A stretch of DNA of 27,105 bases from JAFKKF01 sp038323025 (lineage in GTDB: Bacteria; Pseudomonadota; Alphaproteobacteria; Rhizobiales; Kaistiaceae). The translations under genes and the position numbers were made by a program. Location of the stretch: positions 1-27,105 of the forward strand of contig JBBQGL010000041.1 in NCBI GenBank assembly GCA_038323025.1. The letters run 5' to 3'. Below the pieces are notes generated by a model. It did not search any database, was not told the origin of the DNA, and saw only the letters and a program-made list of their open reading frames with translations. Below, piece by piece: positions 7,486-17,169 of the stretch; position 1 is the stretch's first letter; every line of letters begins with the position of its first letter.

Positions 7486-7935
7486 TTAGCGGTTGATCGC
7501 GCTGATCTCCCACGAGATGCCATCGCAGTTCTCGCCATCGAGGCAGTAGGCGTTCATCCACAGCTCGCCCCGGCCGAACATGACGCCCTTGGCCGTTACC
7601 AGGAGGTCCTTGTAGGTCTGCCGCTTCACTGCCGCGATCACCTTCGGCGTCACCAGCGCATCGTAGCCGGCGACAAAATCCGCCTCGCTGGCGAAAGAGA
7701 CATCCTTGCCGTCGACGGTGATGGTGATCGGGTACTCCTCGACTTCCGCCGCCATGCGCGCGCCGTCGCCGATGTTCGCCTGGAGAATCTTGAATTCGCT
7801 CGCAAAGCCGTTGGCGTCGCCGAACAGCTTCTCGATCTGCGCGTTCACGTCCTTGACCGATTGGGCGGCCGCTGGCAGCGATAGCGCGACCATGATCGCG
7901 AAGGGAGCGAGGAACAGGCCGGTTCCGTGATTCAC
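7486..7935 (-). CDS. Secreted hypothetical protein, 149 aa
   Basis: I do not recognise a named family. Residues 1-25 form a signal peptide (LFLAPFAIMVALSLPAAAQ, cleavage likely after AAA or AAAQ). The mature part has a helix-like start (VKDVNAQIEKLFGDANGF), a central VEEYPITITVDGKDVSF, then FVAGYDALVTPKVIAAVKRQ and a C-terminal GVMFGRGELWMNAYC. The end has two cysteines eight residues apart (YCLDGENCDG), which could form a disulfide in the periplasm. The FVAGYDALVTPKV...WMN pattern resembles NTF2-like secreted proteins, but this is a guess. The start is GTG 7935 with a good AGGAG upstream. It lies downstream of atpC on the same strand after a 96-base gap without a recognisable terminator, so read-through from the atp operon is possible. 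Confidence 0.7.
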   Translation of the reverse strand: MNHGTGLFLAPFAIMVALSLPAAAQSVKDVNAQIEKLFGDANGFASEFKILQANIGDGARMAAEVEEYPITITVDGKDVSFASEADFVAGYDALVTPKVIAAVKRQTYKDLLVTAKGVMFGRGELWMNAYCLDGENCDGISWEISAINR

Positions 7936-8031
7936 GGCAACTCCTTTGAGTTTTCGATGCGGGCAACGCCAAGGCGATCCGTCGGCCGCGGTGAACGACG
8001 GTGAGCGATTAACCGGTAGGGGCTGGATCGG

Positions 8032-8436
8032 TCAGCGCGACGCCAGCGACGACTGCACTTCCCTGAGCTGCTGCAACCTCGTCTCCGCCGCGTCCTTGGT
8101 GGCGCCGTCCTTGGCGTCGGCCACGTCCTCTTCCGCGTCCTTGACTTCGGCGGCGAGCATCGCAGCGTCGACCTCGGCGAGCGGGATCGCCTGCTCGGCG
8201 AGGATAGTGAGGCCGGTGATGTTGACGTCGGCGAAGCCGCCACGGACGAAGATGCGGTCGGTGGCGGTGCCGCGCGACACCTCGACGACGCCGGGCCGCA
8301 GCGTCGACATGAAGGCCGCGTGACCCTTGAGCACGGTGAAGTAGCCCGCCTCGCCGGGCACGACCACCTGGTCGACCGGCTCCGACATCAGGAGCCGCTC
8401 GGGCGAGACGAGTTCGAACTGGAACGGTTCGGCCAT
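8032..8436 (-). CDS. atpC: F1 ATP synthase epsilon subunit
   Basis: Epsilon subunit of the F1 sector, part of the rotor stalk and an inhibitor of ATP hydrolysis. The 134-aa protein has the N-terminal beta-sandwich (FELVSPERLLMSEPVDQVVVPGEAGYFTVLKGHA) typical of AtpC and an Ala/Asp-rich helical C-terminus (about 85-134). ATG at 8436 is preceded by AAGAGGAAT. It is the last gene of atpHAGDC and is separated from atpD by 329 bases that hold an interrupted small gene; in most relatives atpD and atpC are adjacent. Confidence 0.95.
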   Translation of the reverse strand: MAEPFQFELVSPERLLMSEPVDQVVVPGEAGYFTVLKGHAAFMSTLRPGVVEVSRGTATDRIFVRGGFADVNITGLTILAEQAIPLAEVDAAMLAAEVKDAEEDVADAKDGATKDAAETRLQQLREVQSSLASR

Positions 8437-8449
8437 ATTCCTCTTGTCC

Positions 8450-8752
8450 TCATGCGGTCCTGCGGCGGCTCACGACAAACCCGGCGGCCAGCCCGATGAC
8501 GCCGCCAATTGCGGCGAAGACGAGCGTCCGCTGCGTGCGATCGGCGAGAAAGCCGCCCCCGTTGCCGACCGAAATGTTGAGACCACCGCCGCTCTTGTCG
8601 GTGGCGGTCACGGTGCCGCCCGCGTCGTTGCCGCCGACCTTGACGCTGACATTGCCCACCTACAGGTCGACGCCCGGCGTCGGCGCGGTCAGCCAGCCGA
8701 TCGCGCCGCCGACGATGACGCCGATAACGAGGAGGAGCAGGCGGGCGTTCAA
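8450..8752 (-). pseudogene. Small two-helix membrane protein gene interrupted by in-frame TAG, between atpD and atpC
   Basis: On the minus strand a frame begins at TTG 8752 (AGGGA about ten bases upstream) and encodes a hydrophobic segment (RLLLLVIGVIVGGAIGWLTA) ending PTPGVDL. TAG at 8662-8660 then stops it. The same frame resumes at once with GTG 8659 and runs 69 codons: VGNVSVKVGGNDAGGTVTAT, a Gly-rich stretch, then a second transmembrane helix (TLVFAAIGGVIGLAAGFVVS) and a basic end RRRTA. The absence of a frameshift, continuing codon bias and matching N- and C-terminal helices indicate one roughly 100-codon gene broken by a single base change (for example CAG to TAG). Alternatives are a 69-aa protein from GTG 8659, two separate peptides, amber read-through, or a sequencing error. 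The family is not recognised. It ends 13 bases before atpC. Confidence 0.6.
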
Positions 8753-8765
8753 GGCGATGGCGTCC

Positions 8766-10229
<1,464 letters not shown>

Positions 10230-10255
10230 TTTCTCTGCCTTTCGGACTTCTACGC

Positions 10256-11137
10256 TCAGAGCGCCTCGGCGCCCGAGATGATTTCGATCAGTTCCTTGGT
10301 GATCTGCGCCTGGCGGCTCCGGTTGTAGAGGAGCGTGTAGCGGTCGATCATGTCGCCGGCGTTGCGCGTCGCGTTGTCCATGGCGCTCATCTTGGCGCCC
10401 TGCTCGGAGGCGACGTTCTCAAGGAGCGCCCGGAACACCTGGATGGCGAGGTTGCGCGGCAGCAGCTCGGTGAGGATCGCTTCCTCGTCGGGCTCGTATT
10501 CGTAGGCTCCGCCACCGCCGGCGGTCAGTTCCGTCTGTCCCGAAATCTCGGCCGGGATGAGCTGGCGCCGCGTCGGGATCTGCGAGATCACCGACTTGAA
10601 CTCGGCATAGAACAGCGTGCAGACGTCGAAGGCGCCCTCCGCGAACAGTTCGAGCACGCGCTTGGCGATCGCGTCGGCGTTGCTGAACGCCATGGTCTTC
10701 ACCGAGCGCAGCTCGATCACTTCGAGGATCTGCCGGCTGAACAGCCGGCGGAGGGCGTCATAGCCCTTCTTGCCGACGCAGAGGATCTTCACCTCCTTGC
10801 CGGAAGCGATGAGCGAATTGGCGTGGTCGCGCGCCAGCCGCGCGATCGACGAATTGAACGCACCCGACAGGCCGCGGTCGCCGGTGCACACCAGCAGCAG
10901 GTGAACCTGGTCCCGGCCCGTCCCGCCCAGCATCGGCGGAGCATCGGCGCGCCCGGCGAGCGTCGTGGCGAGGTTCGCCAGCACCGACTGGATGCGCGCC
11001 GCATAGGGCCGCGCCGCCTCGGCGGCCGCCTGCGCCCGCCGCAGCTTCGACGCCGCGACCATCTGCATGGCCTTGGTGATCTTCTGCGTCGCCTTTACCG
11101 AGGCTATGCGATTTCGAAGGGTTTTGAGCGATGGCAC
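10256..11137 (-). CDS. atpG: F1 ATP synthase gamma subunit
   Basis: Central rotor shaft of F1, coupling the membrane ring to catalysis. The 293-aa protein starts MPSLKTLRNRIASVKATQKI and ends with a helix (YNRSRQAQITKELIEIISGA); both are hallmark coiled-coil ends of AtpG. The start is GTG at 11137. The only visible Shine-Dalgarno, AGGAGG (11155-11150) within AGGAGGGGG, lies inside the palindromic element that fills the 145-base gap to atpA. The insert GGGGAYEYEPDEEAI (about 197-213) is an acidic loop common in alphaproteobacterial gamma subunits. Confidence 0.97.
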   Translation of the reverse strand: MPSLKTLRNRIASVKATQKITKAMQMVAASKLRRAQAAAEAARPYAARIQSVLANLATTLAGRADAPPMLGGTGRDQVHLLLVCTGDRGLSGAFNSSIARLARDHANSLIASGKEVKILCVGKKGYDALRRLFSRQILEVIELRSVKTMAFSNADAIAKRVLELFAEGAFDVCTLFYAEFKSVISQIPTRRQLIPAEISGQTELTAGGGGAYEYEPDEEAILTELLPRNLAIQVFRALLENVASEQGAKMSAMDNATRNAGDMIDRYTLLYNRSRQAQITKELIEIISGAEAL

Positions 11138-11144
11138 CGCTAGG

Positions 11145-11272
11145 GACCCCCTCCTGACCTCCCCCCTTCAGGGGGAGGCAACGCGAACCCGGCAACGCTG
11201 CGCCGTTCGGCAGCAAGCACCGGAAACGCTGACGATCCTTTCCCCCTGAAAGGGGGAGGTAGGGTGGGGGTC
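11145..11272. repeat. 128-bp palindromic intergenic element inside the atp operon (atpA-atpG)
   Basis: The outer arms start GACCCCCTCCTGACCTCCCC and end with GGGGGAGGTAGGGTGGGGGT plus C; they are complementary at about 18 of 21 positions. Inside are two smaller hairpins: CCTCCCCC (11158-11165) with GGGGGAGG (11171-11178), and TCCCCCT (11241-11247) with AGGGGGA (11251-11257). On the minus strand the arm proximal to atpG supplies AGGAGG as a ribosome-binding site. The look is that of dispersed alphaproteobacterial intergenic palindromes; a related G/C-rich element is at 18071-18115. Confidence 0.75.
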
Positions 11273-11282
11273 AAGCCAATCC

Positions 11283-12811
<1,529 letters not shown>

Positions 12812-12812
<1 letters not shown>

Positions 12813-13372
12813 CAGCCGACCTCTTTCATGGCAAGTTTGAGCGAATTGAGTTTGGTGCGAAGCGACCCGTCGATCATGCGGCTGCCGACGCGCACGATCA
12901 GTCCGCCGATCAGGCTGGGGTCGACCTTGGTGTCGAGCGCGACGTCCTTGCCGATCGACGCCTTGAGGGCGTCCTTCAGTTCGGCGACGTGCTTGTCGGA
13001 GAGCGGCTCGGCGCTGGTCACCTCGGCGGCGACCTCGCCGCGATGCTTCGCGGCAAGCCGGCGGAAGGCGGTGATGATGTCGGGGACGATGAACAGGCGG
13101 CGGTTGCCGGCGGCGACCTTGATGATGTTGGCGACGAGGCCGCCGATGCCCGCCTTTTCGAGGATCGCGGCGACGGCGCGCAATTGATCGGCGGCGGAAA
13201 ACACCGGGCTGCGTACCAGCCGGGTGAGGTCGGCGCTGTCGGCGAGCATGGCCGTGACGCGGGCGAAATCCGATTCGACGGCGGGAAGCTGATTGTCCTC
13301 GAGCGCCAGCTCGAACAGCGCGCCCGCGTAGCGTTCGGCTACCGCCGATACCAGGGAGAGATTATCCGCCAC
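12812..13372 (-). CDS. atpH: F1 ATP synthase delta subunit
   Basis: Peripheral-stalk subunit joining the F1 head to the b subunits of F0. The 186-aa protein has the family N-terminus (SAVAERYAGALFELALEDNQ) and the conserved C-terminal motif SLIGGLIVRVGSRMIDGSLR. The start is GTG 13372; the Shine-Dalgarno is poor (AAAAGG abuts the start). First gene of atpHAGDC; F0 genes are not in the window, as usual for alphaproteobacteria, where they form a separate operon. Confidence 0.96.
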
Positions 13373-13523
13373 CTTTTATCCCAGTTCCTGTCCAGTCCTT
13401 CGGCACGCGGAGCCAAACCGGAGAGCGCCCGGCCCCGTCTGTCCAAGGCCTTGAACGGATTGAAATTCCGGACACGGGCCCGTTTCGGGAGCCCATTTCC
13501 CCGCCCGAAGTCGCGGGTTGCCT

Positions 13524-13551
13524 AGCATAGCCCCACAGGCAGAGCAACAAG
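13524..13551 (-). promoter_or_regulatory. Possible promoter of the atpHAGDC operon
   Basis: On the minus strand CTTGTT (13551-13546) and TATGCT (13529-13524) are separated by 16 bases, a fair match to alphaproteobacterial sigma-70 promoters. It would give a leader of about 150 bases before atpH. This is inferred by eye. Confidence 0.35.
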
Positions 13552-14190
13552 GCGCGCGGCCTTGGTTTCGCATCGCCGCGCCGGCCTCGGCCGGAGGGGA
13601 CAACCCTGCCGTTTGTTCCCGCTCTTCCGACCCCTTGTAGGATGCGCAAATCCCGGTTCACCGAGGGGCGCCTACCGGTGGCGACCAGTTGGCGGAGCCG
13701 GGTGCGGCGCCTGCCGGTTCGCCTTCGCAAGCGGATCGTCGGGAGGCCCGAGGCCCACTGGCCGGCACTAGGACCGGCTTGCCTGTGTCCCGCCAAAGGG
13801 GCGAGGCTAAGGGTGCGTGAGCCGGTCGTTGACGAGGCCTGGTGCGGGAATGCCGAGGGCCTTCCAGACCGCAAACAGGACGGCGAGCGGTGCCGCGACG
13901 AGGCGGCCGCCTGGTTCACGAGCCCGGTGTGGGGGCGGAGAGCCCAAAGTCGCCGCGGCGGGCGCTCGCTGAGCGCCCTTATTCGGACTACCCGACTGGC
14001 GTTCCTCGAGCGCCCGCCACCCCCTCATTCCGGTGAGGGACGATGACCGAGACACCCATCACCCGGACCGGCAGCGGCCGCGGGAACGGAGAGCCGCGAG
14101 CGGATTGCGAACGGCGCATGGCGATTATCGAACAGCGGTTGGAAGTGGGGAATGCCCACTGGTGATGTCGCGCGCCCGACCCACCTCACT

Positions 14191-14291
14191 GACATCATCC
14201 CCCGACTTGATCGGGGGACCCTCCAGCGGAGCGCGCTTCGCCCGGAGTTGGGGCGGCGGAGAGTGGTCCCCCGGTAAAGCCGGGGGATGAC
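14191..14291. repeat. Palindromic intergenic repeat, copy 1 (TCATCCCCCG type)
   Basis: The outer arms are TCATCCCCCG (14195-14204) and CGGGGGATGA (14281-14290). Within the left arm CCCCCGA pairs across CTTGA with TCGGGGG; within the right arm CCCCCGG pairs with CCGGGGG. Its right arm in reverse complement closely matches the left arm of the element at 17893, including GGGGGACCACTCTCCGC, so both belong to one dispersed family. Confidence 0.8.
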
Positions 14292-14362
14292 CTGGTCAGA
14301 GCTCGTTCGTCGCGGGGAACGGTGGAACGGTGTATTTGCGTGCACATAAGCCGGGCGCACAT

Positions 14363-14410
14363 CCCTCCCCGGGACGGAGAGGGGGACCATGCGAAGCATG
14401 GTGGGAGGCG
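14363..14410. repeat. Short palindromic repeat upstream of the priA stop
   Basis: CCATGC (14387-14392), loop GAA, GCATGG (14396-14401) is nested between CCTCCCC and GGGAGG. The context GGGGGACCATGCGAAGCATG resembles small mosaic repeats common in Hyphomicrobiales. It sits about 56 bases beyond the priA stop and might act as its 3' hairpin. Confidence 0.55.
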
Positions 14411-14465
14411 TTGTTGGCCAACGATGCGACGGAGGAGATGGCCCGCGTCGGACGCAAACCACGTT

Positions 14466-16697
14466 TCACAGGAAGCTCTGCGGGTCGATGTCGACCTGTA
14501 CCCGCAGGCCGGCGCGCTGCGACGGCGCTGCGGCGAGCCAGGAGCGGATGTAGCCCTGCATGTCGGTGCTCCGCGGCGCCTGCAGGAGAAGCCGGAAGCG
14601 GTGGCGGCCGCGAATGACGGCGAGCGGCGCCTCCGCCGGCCCGAGCATCATGATCGTATCGCTCGCCGGCGCGGCGCGGCGGAGCGCCCCGGCATAGCCG
14701 TTGGCCGAAGCGCGATCGTTGCCCGAGACGACAAGCGCCGCCAGCCGGCCGAACGGCGGCAGCTGCGCCTGCCGGCGCGCCTCGATCTCGCGGGCATAAA
14801 ATGCCTCGCGGTCGCCGGAGACGATGGCCGCGATCACCGGGTTCTCCGGCGCGAAGGTCTGCACCAGCGCCCGGCTCGCCCCGCCGGCGCGCCCGGCCCG
14901 GCCAGTGACCTGGCTGAGCAACTGGAAGGTTCGCTCGGCCGCGCGCATGTCGCCGAAGGCGAGGCCGAGATCCCCGTCGACGACGCCGACCAGCGTCAGG
15001 AACGGGAAATTGTGGCCCTTCGCCACCAGCTGCGTGCCGATGACGATGTCGACCTCGCCGCGGGCGATGGCGCCGATCTCGTGGCGGAGCCGATTCACGC
15101 CGCCCGCGATGTCGCTCGACATGACGATCTTCCGCGCCTCCGGGAAGCGTGCCTCCACCTCCTCGGCGAGGCGCTCGACGCCTGGCCCGACGGCGGTGAG
15201 GCTGTCGGCGGAGCCGCAGGCCGGGCAGGCTTCCGGCCGCCGCTCGGAATGGCCGCAATGATGGCAGAGCAGCACGCCGCGGAAGCGGTGCTCCACCAGC
15301 CAGGTGGAGCAATTCGGGCACTGGAAGCGGTGGCCGCAGGTGCGGCAGAGGGTGAGCGGCGCGTAGCCGCGCCGGTTGAGGAAGAGGAGCGCCTGCTGTT
15401 TCTCGGCCAGGGTTTCGGCAATCGCCGCGACCAGCGGCGGCGCGAGGAACCGCCCGCGCTCCGGCGGGTTCCGGCGCAGGTCGATCGCGGCGATTTCCGG
15501 CAGCTGCGCCAGCGCGTGGCGGTCGGCGAGCACGATGCGTTTGTAGCGCCCGGCATCGGCATTGACCCGCGACTCGATGGAGGGCGTAGCCGACGACAGC
15601 ACCACCGGGAACTGCCCGAGATGCCCGCGCACCACCGCCATGTCGCGGGCGTTGTAGAAGACGCGCTCCTCCTGCTTGTAGGCGAGGTCGTGCTCCTCAT
15701 CGACGACGATGAGGCCAAGGTCGCGGAACGGCAGGAACAGCGCCGAGCGCGCGCCGCAGATCACCTGCACACTGCCGTCGGCGGCGCCGCGCCATACCCG
15801 CTCGCGGATACGCGGCGGCACCTCGGAGTGCCACTCCCCCGGCCGCACCCCGAAGCGCCTTGCGAAGCGGTCGAGGAAATCCGCGGTGAGCGTGATCTCG
15901 GGGACGAGGATCAGCACCTGGCGGCCGTGCTCGACCGCGGCGGCGATCGCCTCAAAATAGGTTTCCGTCTTGCCCGATCCGGTGATGCCGTCGAGGAGCG
16001 TGACCGAGAAAGTCTTCGCCGCGACCGCGGCGCGCAACACGTCCGCCCCGGCCCCCTGTTCGGTGGAGAGCGTCGGCCGGGCGAAGCCGGGATCGGGCGG
16101 CAGGGCCGGCGGGGCCGGCGGCATCGCCACCACCTCGAGCGTGCCGGATTCGATCAGGCCGTGGATGACGCTCGCGGTGACGCCGGCAGCGATAGCCAGT
16201 TCGGACCGGATGCGTGTCGCGCTGCTTTCGCCGAGGGCTGCGATCACCCTCTCCCGCGCCGGCGTCATGCGGGCGGGCGGCGGCCCGGCAAGCCGGAGGC
16301 CGGCGACCGGCGCCTCGGGCACGAGGGCCGCCGGCGCGCGCAGGACCATGCGCAGCACCATGCCGCGCGCGGTGAGCGTGTAGTCGGCGACCCAGTCGAC
16401 GAAGGCGCGGATTTCCTTCGCCAGCGGCGGCGATTCGAACTTGCCCGAGATCGCCCTCAGCCGGTTGTGCCCGATCTCCGCGTCCGGTGGATCGTCCCAG
16501 ACCACGCCGACCACGTCGCGCGTCCCGAGCGGAACCTCGACGATATCGCCCGGCGAAATCGCGAGGCCGGCCGGCACGCGATAGGAATAGGGCGCCGCCA
16601 CCGCGACCGGGATGAGCACGGAGACGACGCGGTCGCGCGGCGCCGCGCCGAACTCCATCGTGGCGGTCGGGCTCTCGCTGATTCCGGCGGCGCGCAT
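14466..16697 (-). CDS. priA: Primosomal protein N' (replication restart helicase PriA)
   Basis: Superfamily 2 DNA helicase that reloads the replisome at stalled forks. The 743-aa protein has an N-terminal 3' DNA-binding domain (VSVLIPVAVAAPYSYRVP, PGDIVEVPLGTR), Walker A GITGSGKT (237-244), the DEEH box (VVDEEHDLAYKQ, 333-336) and a zinc module of eight cysteines in CxxC pairs from CRTCGHRFQCPNC to CPACGSADS. Helicase motifs V-VI follow (IVIGTQLVAKGHNFP, QVTGRAGR). I use ATG 16697; an internal ATG 13 codons on (MEFGAAPRDR) is possible. Placement upstream of the atp genes and divergent from the transaldolase gene matches other Hyphomicrobiales. Confidence 0.95.
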   Translation of the reverse strand: MRAAGISESPTATMEFGAAPRDRVVSVLIPVAVAAPYSYRVPAGLAISPGDIVEVPLGTRDVVGVVWDDPPDAEIGHNRLRAISGKFESPPLAKEIRAFVDWVADYTLTARGMVLRMVLRAPAALVPEAPVAGLRLAGPPPARMTPARERVIAALGESSATRIRSELAIAAGVTASVIHGLIESGTLEVVAMPPAPPALPPDPGFARPTLSTEQGAGADVLRAAVAAKTFSVTLLDGITGSGKTETYFEAIAAAVEHGRQVLILVPEITLTADFLDRFARRFGVRPGEWHSEVPPRIRERVWRGAADGSVQVICGARSALFLPFRDLGLIVVDEEHDLAYKQEERVFYNARDMAVVRGHLGQFPVVLSSATPSIESRVNADAGRYKRIVLADRHALAQLPEIAAIDLRRNPPERGRFLAPPLVAAIAETLAEKQQALLFLNRRGYAPLTLCRTCGHRFQCPNCSTWLVEHRFRGVLLCHHCGHSERRPEACPACGSADSLTAVGPGVERLAEEVEARFPEARKIVMSSDIAGGVNRLRHEIGAIARGEVDIVIGTQLVAKGHNFPFLTLVGVVDGDLGLAFGDMRAAERTFQLLSQVTGRAGRAGGASRALVQTFAPENPVIAAIVSGDREAFYAREIEARRQAQLPPFGRLAALVVSGNDRASANGYAGALRRAAPASDTIMMLGPAEAPLAVIRGRHRFRLLLQAPRSTDMQGYIRSWLAAAPSQRAGLRVQVDIDPQSFL

Positions 16698-16764
16698 CGT
16701 CTGGCACTTACTCCACAGTCGCCTGCCGGGAAAGAACCGGGTTTCGATTGGACAAGCGAAGGCC

Positions 16765-17060
16765 GTCCCTCGAGGCCCGGACTGCGTCCGGGCACCTCAG
16801 GATGGCGAAGCGGGTGCCGACCCGACACCGCCGTCCTGCGGTGCTCGCCACATCGGGGCAGCGAGGCTCCGCACACCCCTTCGCCATCATCGTCGCCAAC
16901 ACCCCCCTCGCCATCCTGAGGTGCTCGCCGCGCAAGCGGCGAGCCTCGAAGGACGCAGAGGCGCCGGCGCGGAAGCACACCTCCCCCTCGCCATCGTCGC
17001 CCACCCCCCCTCGCCATCCTGAGGTGCTCGCCGCGAAAAGCGGCGAGCCTCGAAGGACGC
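16765..17060. repeat. Cluster of four palindromic repeats including a 103-bp tandem duplication
   Basis: Copy 1 (16765-16806) is inverted and ends CACCTCAGGATGG. Copy 2 (about 16831-16873) is degenerate. Copies 3 (16911-16956) and 4 (17014-17060) each run CCATCCTGAGGTGCTCGCCG ... GGCGAGCCTCGAAGGACGC, with nine-base stems GCTCGCCGC/GCGGCGAGC and loops GCAA and GAAAA. Copies 3 and 4 share flanking CCCCCTCGCCATC sequence and are offset by 103 bases, so they look like a tandem duplication. This repeat type is widespread in Bradyrhizobium-related genomes. Confidence 0.8.
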
Positions 17061-17100
17061 GCGGGCGCCCGTCAAAAACCTCGGCTGACGACTGCCCCGC

Positions 17101-17129
17101 CTTCGGCTAAAGGGAAGCCCGCCCTATAT
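17101..17129 (+). promoter_or_regulatory. Probable promoter of the transaldolase gene
   Basis: CTATAT (17124-17129), the preferred -10 of rhizobial sigma-70 promoters, follows CTTCGG (17101-17106) at 17 bases. Transcription would start near 17136, giving a short leader of about 33 bases that contains the AGGAG before ATG 17170. Confidence 0.45.
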
Positions 17130-17169
17130 AGGGGCCAGTCATGAAATTGCGGATCAGGAGTGGGTATCC

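Larger units (their letters stand above)
13373..14465. other. 1.1-kb stretch between priA and atpH without a complete gene
   Basis: Open frames on both strands here lack family resemblance, a good start site and consistent codon use, so I call no complete gene. It holds a possible atp promoter (13524-13551), a coding-like remnant on the minus strand (13807-13912), a hairpin GGGCGCTC/GAGCGCCC (13960-13978), a CCCTCA/TGAGGG hairpin (14023-14040), a 100-bp palindromic repeat (14191-14291) and a second repeat (14363-14410). Some of it is probably the long leader of the atp operon. Confidence 0.6.
16698..17169. other. Divergent priA/fsa intergenic region filled with repeats
   Basis: The region has no coding potential I would defend. 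It contains four copies of a CCATCCTGAGG...CCTCGAAGGA palindromic repeat (separate entry) followed by the probable transaldolase promoter (17101-17129). The priA promoter must lie near 16698-16760 but is not obvious. Confidence 0.7.

Noticed and set aside
13642..14046. Plus-strand frame starting MRKSRFTEGRLP, resembling the start of IS3-family OrfA proteins
   Set aside because: Only about eight residues fit; the rest has no helix-turn-helix or OrfA likeness and is in repeat-rich DNA. Probably chance.
14043..14165. 40-aa frame (MTETPITRTGSGRG...)
   Set aside because: The second half is a degenerate short repeat of GCGAACGG/GCGATTA-like units, and there is no Shine-Dalgarno and no known family.
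14322..16919. 865-codon open frame on the plus strand across priA
   Set aside because: Antisense shadow of a GC-rich gene: composition is Arg/Ala/Gly/Asp-rich and has no domains, while the opposite strand has complete PriA motifs.
16765..17060. CRISPR array
   Set aside because: The units are palindromic, few, unequal in spacing and partly inverted, with similar rather than unique spacers and no cas genes nearby.
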